From contig OY997593.1 in the NCBI GenBank assembly GCA_963921825.1, positions 62,418,039 through 62,482,038 on the forward strand: a stretch of DNA of 64,000 bases, written 5' to 3'. The translations under genes were made by a program, and so were the position numbers. Of the stretch, positions 48,097-59,288 are shown piece by piece. A model generated the notes under the pieces. That model did no database searches. It was not told where the DNA came from and was given only the letters and a program-made list of their open reading frames with translations. Numbering within the stretch: position 1 is the stretch's first letter; each line of letters starts with the position of its first letter. The stretch is from Erodium maritimum (Eukaryota; Streptophyta; Magnoliopsida; Geraniales; Geraniaceae).

Positions 48097-48902
48097 GCCC
48101 ACAAAAGATTGAACCATAAGAGCACATACACGCACCATGTGGCGAATCGAACCAGCTACTTCATATTTAGCGGTTTGCGGGTCGCGTGTTGTGGAGTATG
48201 ATTTTTGCTGCCACGAACCGCTAAATAGCGGGTCACGGCCCACAAACCATTATTCCGGTTCGCGGGTCGTGATCACGCACCAGCCACTCACGCCGCGACA
48301 CGTGGTCTCCTTTTTTTTCCTTCTAAATACATAAAATCAGATTTTAATTAAATATTATTGGTCCATTTACAATCTGATATCCAATTCTATTTGATTTTCA
48401 CCACTATAGAACACACATAATTTAAGGGGTAATGAACCACTATATTACTGATTTGTCACCCGAGCCCCTAACCCGAGATTGTACTAATAGCTATATTCCC
48501 TTGAAGTAGCATAATAAATGTAAGCTAGTTACTTATTGAGATAGGTAGGTCTCAAGTCTCAACCACCATAACAAGTTGAAGCAAGTGCATATTGGCCCCA
48601 CGAGTTAACGTAAACGTTCCTTTCTGGTAGACAGCAATCACCAAAACCACAACAAAACTGGGATGTTCCAAATCTGCAACTGCTAAAGCTTCTACAACAC
48701 ATAACAAAACCATGCAACTTGACAATGCACCTTCCTTTTATTGTATAAGAAAGGGGTTCCATATCCTAACCATATTTGGTGGGTTTGAGATTAATGAAAC
48801 AAGCTATAGCAAAATTGATGTATACACACCACCAACTACATCAAATTGTAACAAAGCTTGAGATAGAAACAGTTGTTACCACACCAAGCCAACACTAATG
48901 TT
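48097..48902. other. Spacer with a Cys-rich minus-strand frame at 48559-48762
   Basis: A stretch at 48160-48280 contains inverted words (AGCGGTTTGCGGGTCGCG, CGAACCGCTAAATAGCGGG), suggesting a small inverted-repeat element. The minus-strand frame 48762-48559 encodes 67 residues with nine cysteines (CCRSFSSCRFGTSQFCCGFG, CCLPERNVYVNSWGQYA). It has no signal peptide at its start and matches no family I know, so it may be a chance frame. Confidence 0.35.
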
Positions 48903-50434
48903 TTTTTTGATCAGCTAATGTATTATTGAAGGAACAAGTTTTCAAACCGAAAACAAGTTCAAGGGACGAACCCTCTTACAACCCAGAGCATGCCCAGTGG
49001 ACACCTCGAACTAGACACACTACCCAAACATTGGTGACAAACCGATCTCAGAATCAGAATAACCTAACTAGTAGAACACTGAAATACAGAGCCATAAGTG
49101 GCAACACCTACCAGAAAAGGCCTGTAAAGGGACTCTTACCCAAGGAAATAACCAGTAAGAAAACTAACCAGTACCAAATGCCAAAGGGGCAACACAAACC
49201 ACCCAGGGCAAACACCATGCCAACAAGGGCAAAAATACCAAACTAAAACACCAGAAGCAGGAACAATGACTTCAAAACAAACTCGAAAACAGATCTAAAA
49301 TCAGATAAAACAATGAAGATCACCACAGGAGACCACAGAAGAAGACCCCTTCGGCACAGCAACAGAGAAGCCCACTCCTAGAATCGCAACCAGAGGAACA
49401 CCAAACTCCCATTCCCATTCCACCAAGAAACTCCAAACCCTAGTTCTAATCTGTCAACCACTTCAAACAAGGCACAAAGCCGAACAACTCATGGCGGCCA
49501 ACACCGCTAACCATGAGTCCCCAACCACCACATGTGGTTGAGGAGGGGAAGTGTAGACCAGATCAGAAAAGGGAGGAGGGTACCTGAATGATGCGGGTGC
49601 TGAGAACGCGAGATCCGGCCACCGAAACTCAGGAGCCACATCCGAAACAGAATCATGAACATCAGCGAAAGCAACTGAAAGATCTTCTCACACCCGATCT
49701 GAGACGAGGCGCTCCATGGGTGAGCAGCAGAAAACTCCGTGGACGACTGGAGTAAAACACCGGCGAGAGTCTGACCCGCAACAATCCCCAAAGGGGAAAG
49801 TCGTCCCACTCGACCACATGACCCAGGCCCGAAGAAGGAGCGAGATAAAAAGTCACCGGTGCAATCCCTTGAAGCAAACCCACCTCTCAAGAAAATCAAC
49901 CTTCACCTGCAAAAACCAGAAACTCCATCGACTCCGGAGATCTCCGTGGAGGACCAAAAGGGGCCAACACCACCAGAGGCTCGACGAAGGTAAATCATGG
50001 TCCGAAAGACCAGATCTGTCCTTACCGGCAAGGAAGACGAAACCCTCCCTTCGCCGGCGACATCAAGCATCCCCCACGGTGACCGACCGGAGCTTCAGAG
50101 GAAGTCAGATCTGAGGATAAGCAGATCCACAAAGATCGAGACCTTATCAAGGCAAGAGCACCCAAGAGGAACAAAAAGGGTGAGCCAGAAGAGAGGAGGC
50201 GGAGGAGAAGGGTTTGGGGGAAAGAGAAAGAAAGGCGAAATCGGGAGGAGGAAGAAGTAGAGGAAGGAAAAGGGTAGGGAGGGGGTGTGGCCACCAGTGA
50301 GATTCAGGCCAGAGAGACCGTGAATCCACTCCGGCGGCCACAGGCGAGACTAGGGTTTGAGAACGAAGAAGAAAGAGGTCGGGAGCGTTTTTAGAGAGAA
50401 CCTGGCTAGTTATAAGACTTCAACTTGAAACTCT
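48903..50434 (-). mobile_element. Non-LTR insertion without reverse transcriptase, 13-bp TSD
   Basis: CAACACTAATGTT is duplicated at 48890-48902 and 50435-50447. A T-run at 48901-48908 is the tail of a minus-strand copy (TTCAATAATACATTAGCTG before the A-tail). The 5' end on the minus strand starts TTCTCTCTAAAAACGCTCCC, followed by a leader with CAAACCCTAGTCTCGCC and a GC-rich frame. Frames at 50294-50022 and 49899-49507 have no known domain. At 1.5 kb with sharp ends it resembles the other short ORF1-only LINE copies here. Confidence 0.75.
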
Positions 50435-50447
50435 CAACACTAATGTT

Positions 50448-51044
50448 GTTACTATTAGTATTTGATGAAACCATCATTCATAAGTTATAACTAACATATT
50501 ATAAACCTAATCAACAAAATCTGGCACTATGTTTATTTCAGTATTCTCTCATTGATTACATATTTTCTTCTTTTTAGGTTACAAATCACCTTCTAATTGG
50601 CACAAGGAAAATACTAGCAATGAAACCAAATCAATGAACTTCAAAACCCATCACATCTTTGGTAGCAGTTACCATGTCTAGAACACATAATTAAATCAAA
50701 CGCCAGAGAAAAGAATGATTCACAGTACATCCATCCATGGCTGTAAATAATATCTGAACAAGTATACTGTGTGATTATAAGGTTACACAAGAGAGGGGCA
50801 AGTAAAAGAGAGGTTTTTATTCTCTTCAACTGCACCCAACAATGAACAATTTGAAGCAAAAGGCACAAACAAGTAACAGAGCATCCTGTACAAGTCAATC
50901 TCATTTCTGATTGCTTGGATCCATGTTTCCTCTTCTTTCTTTTACATAAAAATGCTAACTTTATATTTCAATGAGATCACCAACAACAATTGTGCAAGAA
51001 AAAATTGATAAGACCCTCACCAGTGTTTTGGTCGTGTGATATAG
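50448..51044. other. 3' flank of the translocator gene
   Basis: No gene seen. AT-rich sequence downstream (on the minus strand) of the translocator stop codon probably contains its 3' UTR. Confidence 0.5.
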
Positions 51045-52118
51045 TCAATGAAGTGTGACTTTGGATCGCTTCCTTGCTTCGCTGTAGAGCACCACTCCCA
51101 TGATCGTCACACCGAATCCAGAGATCCCCATGGCATTCACCGGATTCCTGAAGATCAGAACCGACACCACCGCCGCCACCGCCGCCTTGGCGTTCCCAAG
51201 CACCTGAAGGGTCAGCGCGCTCGTGTGCTTGGTCACCAAGAAATTCGTCAAATTTACCAAATAAGCCACTGTAGCGTTACCCAGAAGCAGAAACACAATG
51301 AACTTGTCGCTCCTCGCCTTGTCGATCGTAATCGCCGCCACATTACCTTCCACGTAGAGGCTCACCGGCAGCAGAATCATCGCCGCCATTGGCGCCATGT
51401 AGAGGAGCAGGTTCATCGAGTGGAGCTTCTCCGCCTCCGACGTCAGGAGCAGCCCCTGAACCACCGACTTCAGGGCCCTCCCGGCGGTCGAGCCGATGCA
51501 AACCAAAAACCCAAATAAATGAAAGAGAGGCTCGCTGTTGCTGGCCACGACGATTCCCAGAACCACCGGCAAGAGCGCCAGGTAGACCTCGCCGGACTCT
51601 TTCTTGCAGGTGATGAGGAAGGCGAAAATGGCCGTGAAGAAGGGCGTGGTAGCCCCAATCGCCTGATTAAACGAGACCGGGATGTATCTCAGGGAAGTGT
51701 TCCCGCAGACGACGGAGAAGCAGAAGATTGCGCTGAGGGCGAAAATCTTCAGAAATTGCTTCTTCGAATGAATGTACTGCAGAGGGACCACCTCCAGCCA
51801 GTTGATGGCCACGTAGCTGTAGGCGGCGCAGGATAGCATGTGGAGCAGCGTCAGGAAGATCGGGTATCGGAAGCCATAGAAGCTGAGGAGGTACTTATTC
51901 AGGATGAGGACTCCGATGTTGGACAGGTACCAGGAAGCGATGATCAGGGCCGTCAGTACTGTCGGCGACAGGTGAGACCCGGGACCGTACGAGCTGTTCC
52001 GTACGTCTCCGGTGGGGGTCTCCGGGATGTCGAGGACCTGGGACTTGTCGGTGGCGGCAGCTTCCGGGAACCGCGGGTTGCTCATTCTTCGGGTAGTCCA
52101 TGTCTGGGCCTCCACCAT
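51045..52118 (-). CDS. Sugar-phosphate/phosphate translocator family protein (At1g12500 type)
   Basis: The intronless 357-residue frame starts [17 protein letters not shown], nearly the same start as Arabidopsis At1g12500 (361 residues), supporting ATG at 52118. It belongs to the TPT/nucleotide-sugar transporter (DMT) superfamily of membrane exchangers. Motifs are [90 protein letters not shown] and a basic C-terminus RKRSKVTLH. About ten hydrophobic segments are spaced along the chain. There is no transit peptide, so it is a Golgi/ER-type family member and not the plastid TPT. The substrate is not predictable. A TATA-like TAAATAAAC lies just upstream on the minus strand (about 52214-52222). 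GC-rich codon use in the gene produces several antisense frames. Confidence 0.95.
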   Translation of the reverse strand: MVEAQTWTTRRMSNPRFPEAAATDKSQVLDIPETPTGDVRNSSYGPGSHLSPTVLTALIIASWYLSNIGVLILNKYLLSFYGFRYPIFLTLLHMLSCAAYSYVAINWLEVVPLQYIHSKKQFLKIFALSAIFCFSVVCGNTSLRYIPVSFNQAIGATTPFFTAIFAFLITCKKESGEVYLALLPVVLGIVVASNSEPLFHLFGFLVCIGSTAGRALKSVVQGLLLTSEAEKLHSMNLLLYMAPMAAMILLPVSLYVEGNVAAITIDKARSDKFIVFLLLGNATVAYLVNLTNFLVTKHTSALTLQVLGNAKAAVAAVVSVLIFRNPVNAMGISGFGVTIMGVVLYSEARKRSKVTLH

Positions 52119-52829
52119 CGCGGTGGTGGTTGGTTGGTGTCACGGTGGATTTGCAGATCTGACACAGAGGAGGGCGGTGACGAATGGAAGAGAAGCAAAG
52201 CAAGGAGATAGTGAGTGTTTATTTACTTTTTAAAAAATAAAAAGAAGAGGTGTGGATCTGATAGGAAGGCGGAGAATCAGATTTGGGAAGGAGATGGGGT
52301 TAGGAGCGTCGGATGGTGGGGAGAATTAGATTCCTCGTGAAGGGTAGCTGATACAGGTCAAAGTGTCGGTATTGTATTTGTGGTGACTCTGGTCTGAGTC
52401 TGACTAGGCTCTTACTGCCGTTAAATGTCACAGTAACTGTTGTTCATTTTTCGGAAATAATTAAGTGCACGTGTATAATATATCAGCGTGTAAGTGTTGA
52501 CTAAATTGACCAGTCAGCGAATTTCTTATTTTGTTTCTGGTTATCAATACGCAATAGCATGGTTGGTCACAAAGCATCATTGAGTAATATATGCACATTA
52601 TTTAGGAGTGTGAACTTGATTTAACACTTCTGCCTCTCATGTCATGTGGAAATTAATAGTGGATTTTTAAAATAATTTCAAAATTAGCAAATTAAATCGT
52701 TATCACTGATCAGATTTGGATCTGGTCTTAGTATTTGGTAATGCATGATTTGCGTAGATTTATTGTTTGGATCTTGTAATTCCGTCCTTTCCAAATATTA
52801 TATTTATTCGTTTCTATTAATATACTTAG
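52119..52829 (-). promoter_or_regulatory. Upstream region of the translocator gene
   Basis: This stretch holds the 5' leader and promoter of the minus-strand translocator, then AT-rich spacer up to the LINE insertion. No gene or RNA is seen. There are no motifs I would assign with confidence beyond the AT-rich TATA-like stretch near 52214-52245. Confidence 0.45.
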
Positions 52830-52839
52830 TAATCAAATT

Positions 52840-55018
52840 TACTTAATCATAAATCTCTCTCGCTATGTTTGAGTGCTCCTACCGAGGAAACTCTAGCTCT
52901 AGAAACCCTATGAAGTTATTTGTCACAGTCGTCGACGAATCTGCATGTCTCGTCGGTATTGTCCCAGCGTCGTATGTGATGTAGTTCTCGGCACTTGTTT
53001 CGCTCCCTCGTCCATCCTCAGACGTTGTACCTTCCTTAAAGCCTCGGCGTCGAAGCAGTCCAAAGCAAACCCTATCCAAACAAGCTTCTTCGATTCCTCT
53101 TCCCCCAATGTCCGCCGTTATATCGCCACCACCATCCACTATTATCATGGCTTTTTTCTCCGGGGTTCCTTGCTCCGTTAGTAAGGCCACGAAGAGGTCG
53201 TCTGCTCAAAACCACATCTGATGCTTCCTCTGCAAGAAACCTTCCAACCAAGGCTCCATGTGCCGTTCCACCGCCATCAATTACCCCCAAAGACGTCCCG
53301 ACGACCGTGGCTCTCAGCGCCGCTCCACAGCCCACAGTTGTGCCCATCATCAGTCCGCCGCCACCGATTTCTCTTAGCGACGTCCCGCCGCCTCCATTGT
53401 GTCGGGACCCTCTTCGTGGGAATTCACACATGGTCGAGTCCGGGAGGGAGGAATTGGAGGCGCTCTATGATGGGGTTGTGATCCCTAATGTGGCGCGGGT
53501 TCCCGTGATCTTGACTTTGCTTACTACGCCTCTAGGCATGGTTCATCGTCGTTGGGTGTTCAAGCCACGGGAATCCGATTCTGCTTTAGGGAAACCGGCC
53601 TCGCTAGACTCTCTTGAGTCTAACATTTCTAGTCTCCAAGACGGCTTCTCTTCGAGTTCGTTGGAGGAGGAGGATGAGGTAGAGGTGGAGGTCTTGGTTC
53701 CGTACTCTCAGGTGAGCCCCTCGATTATGACCCGCTAACAATTTTCCATGATGAGTAAGCTTTAGGCTTCGAAGCCTCCCCGGAAGGAGAATCTACTGCC
53801 CGGAGGGCTTGGTGATCAAGAACATAGGCCTCAGAGTTTTCGGGTTTTATTTCTAGTCGGAGGAGGCTCATGCTTGGGTTTGGGGCAACGAGTCCTGGTG
53901 CTTCAATGGGCTTCTGCTCCTACTAGGAGACTTGGACCTGATGGCTAGCGAACCTCCTTCTCTGGATTGGCTACAACTATGGGTTCAGGCCCATGGCCTC
54001 CCTCTATCGGTACGGACCCAAGCAATTGGGGAAACGATTGGCTCGGCTCTTGAGTTATGTGTCGTTGTCCCGTGTGACCAATGGGGTATCTGTTGGGGGG
54101 CGGTGAAAGTGAGGTTTTGGCACCTCGTGGAGCGTCCCTTGTGCCATCACCTGCTGCTACGTTTCAGGGAATTTTTGGATCCGATAAAGGTCTCGCCCAC
54201 CTACACAAAGTTGTCTTCCATTTCTTTTAATTATGGGCTGATCGGACATGTAGTCCAAGAGTGCGACAGGGAGATGGTGGGTACCCCAAGGTTCAATTCG
54301 TCTATGTTGGAGTTCCAGAAGGATCGGAGCGCCAAGCCGTATCCGATTAATTGGGGGCCTCAGGGGTCTACGAGCCTACCATCCAAAGCCGAACATGTAT
54401 CCCTGAGTATTGTACCTGAAGGCACTTACCTCGAGGAAGGGGTCTAATCGTATCCTCGAGTACTGTACCTAACGGTACAAGTCCTTGGGGCGACATCTAG
54501 GATGAAAAAGTCGACCCCAGTTGGAAAAACTTGGTGGTCGACCAACTATCTTGTAGCTAGAAACCCGCAGTTGCAGAAGTTTCATATCCGCATGGGCACA
54601 AAGATAGAGCTAGAGTTGGAACTGGAGCTGGAGCTGGACCCGGTGCTGGGGGAGTCAAGAGGGGGTCTGTTGGCGAACCTTGGGATGATCAGGCGAAGGC
54701 TGGTAAACAACCCCGCCAGGAGGAATGTTAGGATCAGCTGGCTTTAGGGACTGGCTCGGGGGGGTCCTTGGTGAAAGCCATGCCTCCTACAACTGATGCA
54801 GTTCAAGTTTGGTCGCTTTGCCCCCCAGATGCAGCGCTTAGGCACTGCCTTGAACATGACTTCCAGTTTCGTTACCATTGTTAGTAGTTATATTGTCAAA
54901 AGAACTACAAACAGTTATATTTTATCTCTGTTTTGTTAGTGGTCAATAGTATTATTCCTGACGTAACGTGTGTAGTTGATGTTGAAATTTAATAAAATTG
55001 TAGCTTATAGTTAAAAAA
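52840..55018 (+). mobile_element. Non-LTR insertion carrying DUF4283-type ORF1
   Basis: TAATCAAATT is duplicated at 52830-52839 and 55019-55028, and the 3' end is an A-run (GTTAAAAAA). The element carries a decayed LINE ORF1 at about 53307-54747 and no reverse transcriptase. It is plus-oriented, between the translocator promoter and the second TIR element. Confidence 0.75.
53307..54747 (+). pseudogene. LINE ORF1 with DUF4283 and degenerate zinc knuckle
   Basis: Two frames (53307-53738 and 53932-54447) are separated by a gap with frame change. The second reads PPSLDWLQLWVQAHGLPLS then VRTQAIGETIGSALELCVVV, the DUF4283 region of plant LINE ORF1 (gag-like, RNA-binding). The knuckle region reads SISFNYGLIGHVVQECDRE; most of the expected cysteines (CFxCGxxGHxxxxC) are replaced. 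The tail at 54502-54747 includes ELELELELELD, a short tandem expansion. It is non-functional as it stands. Confidence 0.75.
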
Positions 55019-55792
55019 TAATCAAATTCACGTTTGTTTAGGTTCAATTGTTGAGTCAACAAAAATAGGCAAATCTTAATCAATGGTGGATTAGGTTAGT
55101 TTGATTTCTTCTTATATGGAATACAATAGAAAATTAAGAATTGATAGGGGTTGAATCAATTTATTATGTTAGTAAGCATGTCATATATTCAAGGGAAATT
55201 TTCAGTTTAATATTCTGTCAAATTTTTAATTTTATTTTGATACCCTAACATAAATTTTTAACACTTTTATACCTAAACCAAACATTGAATAACACTTTCA
55301 TACCCAGCCGTCAGATTCTGTTAACTTTCCATCCAAAATAGGTAAAATGTCCATGATACTACTAACTATTACTCAAATTTTCAAACTCATGCCATTGAAT
55401 TCAGAACTTAAAAATAAGTGAAATGACACTAATACCTTCTATTGTTAGGGTGTTAAAATGAAAATTTCACTATTTTTAAAATAAAATCAGTTATTTTTTA
55501 TAAATTTAGTTTTTATTTATGAAAATTATTTTAATTTTTCAAAAATTCAATTTGTTTTTTTATAAATTCAGTTTTTATTCATGAAAATTATGGTTATTTT
55601 CAAAACAATTCTGTTTTTATTTTTATAAATTCAGTTTTATTTATGAAAATTAATTTTATTTTCAAAAATTCAGGTTTTAATTTTAAAAATACATAAAAAT
55701 AAGATTTTATTTTTAAAAATACATAAACATCAGTTATTTATTTATTTAATTAATATTTTATTATATATATATATATATCATTTTTCTCCTCC

Positions 55793-56140
55793 TCATCTTT
55801 GTCTCTCTCTCCTCCTTATCTTCTTAATCTTCACTCTATGCTTCTTCTTCTTGCTTTCACTGTGCCCTTTTCCCTGTTGAACACGTTGACTTGAACTGCC
55901 CAAGTTCTTCCCACTCAGATTCTTCATCTTGTTCCTTTCTCGTGCATATTTTGGTACACTAGCTGCGGTTGAAGACTTGCTACTCCGATCCTCACTGTTA
56001 TCTGAATCTGTACCAGTAGCAAAAGCATGCCCAACTGCAAATCTGGAATCTGAACTAGAGCCACGTACTACAAATCCATCTACAAAACTCATATGCTTTG
56101 CCATATTTACGGATCCAATAGAACCCTCGCTGTTTTGCAA
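55793..56140 (-). pseudogene. Captured gene fragment inside the TIR element (left)
   Basis: A minus-strand frame of about 115 residues begins QNSEGSIGSVNMAKHMSFVD, continues GVVR-like serine-rich sequence and SVPKYARERNKMKNLSGKN, and ends in a Lys/Arg-rich tail at the TIR. Upstream on the minus strand the sequence ACGCCCAG resembles a 3' splice site, so this looks like the last exon of a host-like gene. I cannot name the parent gene. Low-complexity composition limits certainty. Fragments like this are typical of Pack-MULEs. Confidence 0.5.
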
Positions 56141-56174
56141 ATCTGGGCGTTTTTGTTTGTATAAAATAAATTAC

Positions 56175-58103
56175 TGTCACGCCCCAAATCCGGTTTTGAC
56201 CGGACTCGAGACGTGAACTAGGAATAATAATTAAATAATTAATAAAAATTAATTTAATAATGCAATCTCCGCGAAAAACTTAATTCAAATCCAAAGTTAA
56301 GAATCAACCGCTTGTTCCAACAGAATAACAGAAAATATAGTTTGATACAAAGGGCAGTACGTCTCTAAAACATAAAAATCTCCCGAAACCTCAAGGAACT
56401 CCCGAGCCCTAAGACCACCTCTAGGTCTACTCATCAAGGAAACCTGTACAAACAGTAAACATGAAGGGGTGAGCTTACGCTTAGTAGGAAAAAGTAGTAA
56501 AGTAAAAAAGAACCCCCGCTTCTACAACAAAACTTCCGATTAGTACGATTATCTAAAAGACACCATAATCAGAGATCAACAAGAATTGTGATGCTTAATA
56601 AACAGTAACTCATAGGAGATTAACGGGGAAACAATTTTTTCACCAATAGAACCAACTAAGGAAACACACGAGTACTAAAATATAGATAATTTAAACCATA
56701 AGCCTGCGATTCATACACAAACCAACACATCGTACCGGAATGCCCCTCGGTCACGATGGGACACATATCCTCGGGGCTCCCGGAAATGTTCCCATAAGGA
56801 ACACATATCATCGGGGCTCCCAGAAACGTTTCCAAAGGAACACAGATCATCGGGGTGAAACAAGTCTCTCCGGAACACGTAGCATCGGAGTGAAACAACA
56901 ATATACCACGCCTGAATATCCCTCGGCCTAGGTCTTCCCGGAACACACACATCGGGGCAAACAAATAATAAAAATACAGGAATGCTCATCCGTCTTCACG
57001 GAACACACATCGGGGTAAACACTATACCGGAATGTTCATCGGTCTTCCCGGAATTCCCTTGGGGTACAAATACGACACCTCGTGCCAAAACACAACCCAT
57101 CGGCCTAGGTACTACCCTACACCGGCATTCCCTTCGGTGTAGGTACCATACCGGAACACAACTCCTTTTGGAACACACATCAAGAGAATAACACGCATCA
57201 TAATGTCATAGTTCAACCACGGCTTACCAAGCCCAACAATCTTACCACAACACGCCACATAGAACTCATATTATCAACCAAGCTTACCGACATGACTTAC
57301 CCAACATGTCCCATCGGTCTATCACTCACCCGATCATACCACAAGGCACAATCACATTCAAACATTCACTCAATCAATCATAACACGGATCAACTATTCA
57401 CATTACAATCATCACAATTCATCTAGTTTAGTACGACTCTTGTATTATCCAAATAATGAAACATGCATCGGCATTTGAGACAATTGAACACAATCACAAT
57501 CAATCCTAAGGCTCGTCATGGCCATTCTACCAGCACGACAATTTCCCAAGAATTGAAAGCGATTAAACTAGTGAATCACATTCTATATGCATACTAAGAC
57601 TCTTCCGGTTATTAACATAATTGAAAGCGATTATTCTAGTGAATCACATCCTATATGCAAACTAGGACCTTTCCGGTTATTATTATCCTATAGGCATACT
57701 ATTAACATTCTTTAAATTAAAGGTGGAGTTTACTACTCTTCCCTACCTTGAATTCTCCAACGCTTAATTACTCCTAGCAGCTGACGTCCTAGCTAGCTTC
57801 CTCCTCTTCCGTGGACAAAGTCGGACTATAAATTAACAAAGAACACGATAAATTAATAACGAGTCCAACATTGATTTAAAGTGACGAAAATCAAAATTAG
57901 ACCAACAGTTCGCCCTTTTTCAATTTAAACGGTTTTAAGCACGAAATTCACGAACAACCAGGCCTCGAACACCCGAGCCCGAGTGCACGGCCCCCAAGGC
58001 ACGGGTCCCCATGCACGGATCCCGAGGCATGGTTCCCGAGGTTCCAACCACACCCACTCCAAAACAAGTTGATTCTTCCAAGACCCACGGATTTTAGTTC
58101 CCT
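56175..58103 (-). mobile_element. Inverted, truncated LTR of the dominant family
   Basis: On the plus strand it begins TGTCACGCCCCAAATCCGG, the inverted family 3' end, and runs about 1.93 kb before stopping at about 58103, where plus-strand integrase sequence begins. The LTR 5' end (TGTAAGAACCG) is missing. Variable block 2 (56740-57180) has tandem CGGAACACACATCGGGG units. Block 1 (57955-58045) has CACGG/CCCGAGG units. The flanking base string ATTAC (56170-56174) has no partner at the other end. Confidence 0.9.
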
Positions 58104-59237
58104 CACTTGTCAACAAGTGAAGACCGAGCATCACCGTTCCGCTGGATTATTGCAGTCATTTCCGCTTGCACATTGGAAGTGGGAGCACGTCACGATGGAC
58201 TTCGTGAAAGGTTTGTCGAGAACGACGAGGGGCCACGATGCAGTTTGGGTGGTGGTCGATCGGTTGACAAAGTCGGCTCACTTCTTAGCCATGAGGATGA
58301 CCGATACCGTTGACGCTTTGAGTCGCCTGTACATCCGTGAGATTATCCGTCTCACGGGGTCCCAGTGTCGGTGGTGTCCGACAGGGATCCTCGTTTCACT
58401 TCAAGGTTTTGGGAGAGTCTGCAGACAACACTTGGGACCGAGGTTCTACTGAGCACAACGTACCACCCACAGACAGACGTTCAGTCAGAGCGCACGATTC
58501 GGATTTTGGAGGACATGCTACGGGCCTGTGTGTTAGACTTCAGAGGGTCATGGGAGGACCAATTACCGTTAGCCGTGTTCGCCTACAACAATAGCTTCCA
58601 GGTCAATATCGAAATGGCAGCGTTCAAAGCGCTGTATGGGAGGCCGTGTCGATCGCCCGTATGTTGGGCAGAAGTGGGGGATAAGAGTTCACTTGGTCCG
58701 GAGCTGGTCCGAGAGACGACCGAGAAGGTCGCGCTGATACGTGAGCGGTTGAGAACCGCGCAGAGTGGAAAGAAGAGCTATGCGGATAGATGGTGCCGAC
58801 CTCTCGAGTACGCAGTCGGTGATCATGTATTCCTGAAGGTGAGTCCGAAGAAGGTACTGGTACGATTTAACCGCGGCGGAGGCAAGTTAGCCCCGCGGTA
58901 TATCGGGCTTTTCGAGATCTTGGGCAGAGTGGGAGCCGTTGCGTACCGCCTCGCATTACCACCGCAGCTTAGGAATGTCCATAACGTCTTCCGCGTTTCC
59001 CAATTGCGGAAGTATAATGCAGACCCCTCCCACGTTATTGAGTGGGCAAACATTGAGGTAGCTGAGGATGTCTCTTATGAGGAGTAGTCGGCCAGGATAT
59101 TGGATACACGGGAGCAGGTCTTGAGTGGAAAGACTATCCGACTGGTACGGGTGCAGTGGCGGCACCACGAAGCAGAGTCGACCTGGGAGCGCGAGAACGA
59201 GGTTCGCGCGAAGTACCCCAACCTGTTCGATACTTGA
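58104..59237 (+). pseudogene. Ty3/gypsy chromovirus integrase with C-terminal chromodomain-like tail
   Basis: The frame starts mid-zinc-finger (CQQVKTEHH), then KWEHVTMDFVKGLSRTTRG (first catalytic Asp), a frameshift near 58360, [17 protein letters not shown] (second Asp) and [20 protein letters not shown] (catalytic Glu, with the usual Gly of the DGQSERT motif changed to Val). It continues through the [18 protein letters not shown] region and [19 protein letters not shown] stop at 59085-59087 interrupts before the chromodomain-like tail (KTIRLVRVQWR, TWERENEVRAKYPNLFD), which ends at 59237. The layout fits the Tekay/Del clade. Protease, RT and RNase H are absent. Confidence 0.93.
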
Positions 59238-59275
59238 GGTACGTTCGTTTTTAATTTCGCGGACGAAATTCCTTT

Positions 59276-59288
59276 AAGGAGGGTAGAT
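59276..59288 (+). other. Polypurine tract
   Basis: AAGGAGGGTAGAT lies between the integrase end and the LTR start, the expected site for plus-strand priming, and marks the following LTR as the 3' LTR of the upstream half-element. Confidence 0.8.

Noticed and set aside
51048..52233. Long plus-strand frames opposite the translocator gene
   Set aside because: They are antisense shadows of a GC-rich single-exon gene and have no family resemblance, while the minus frame matches a known family end to end.
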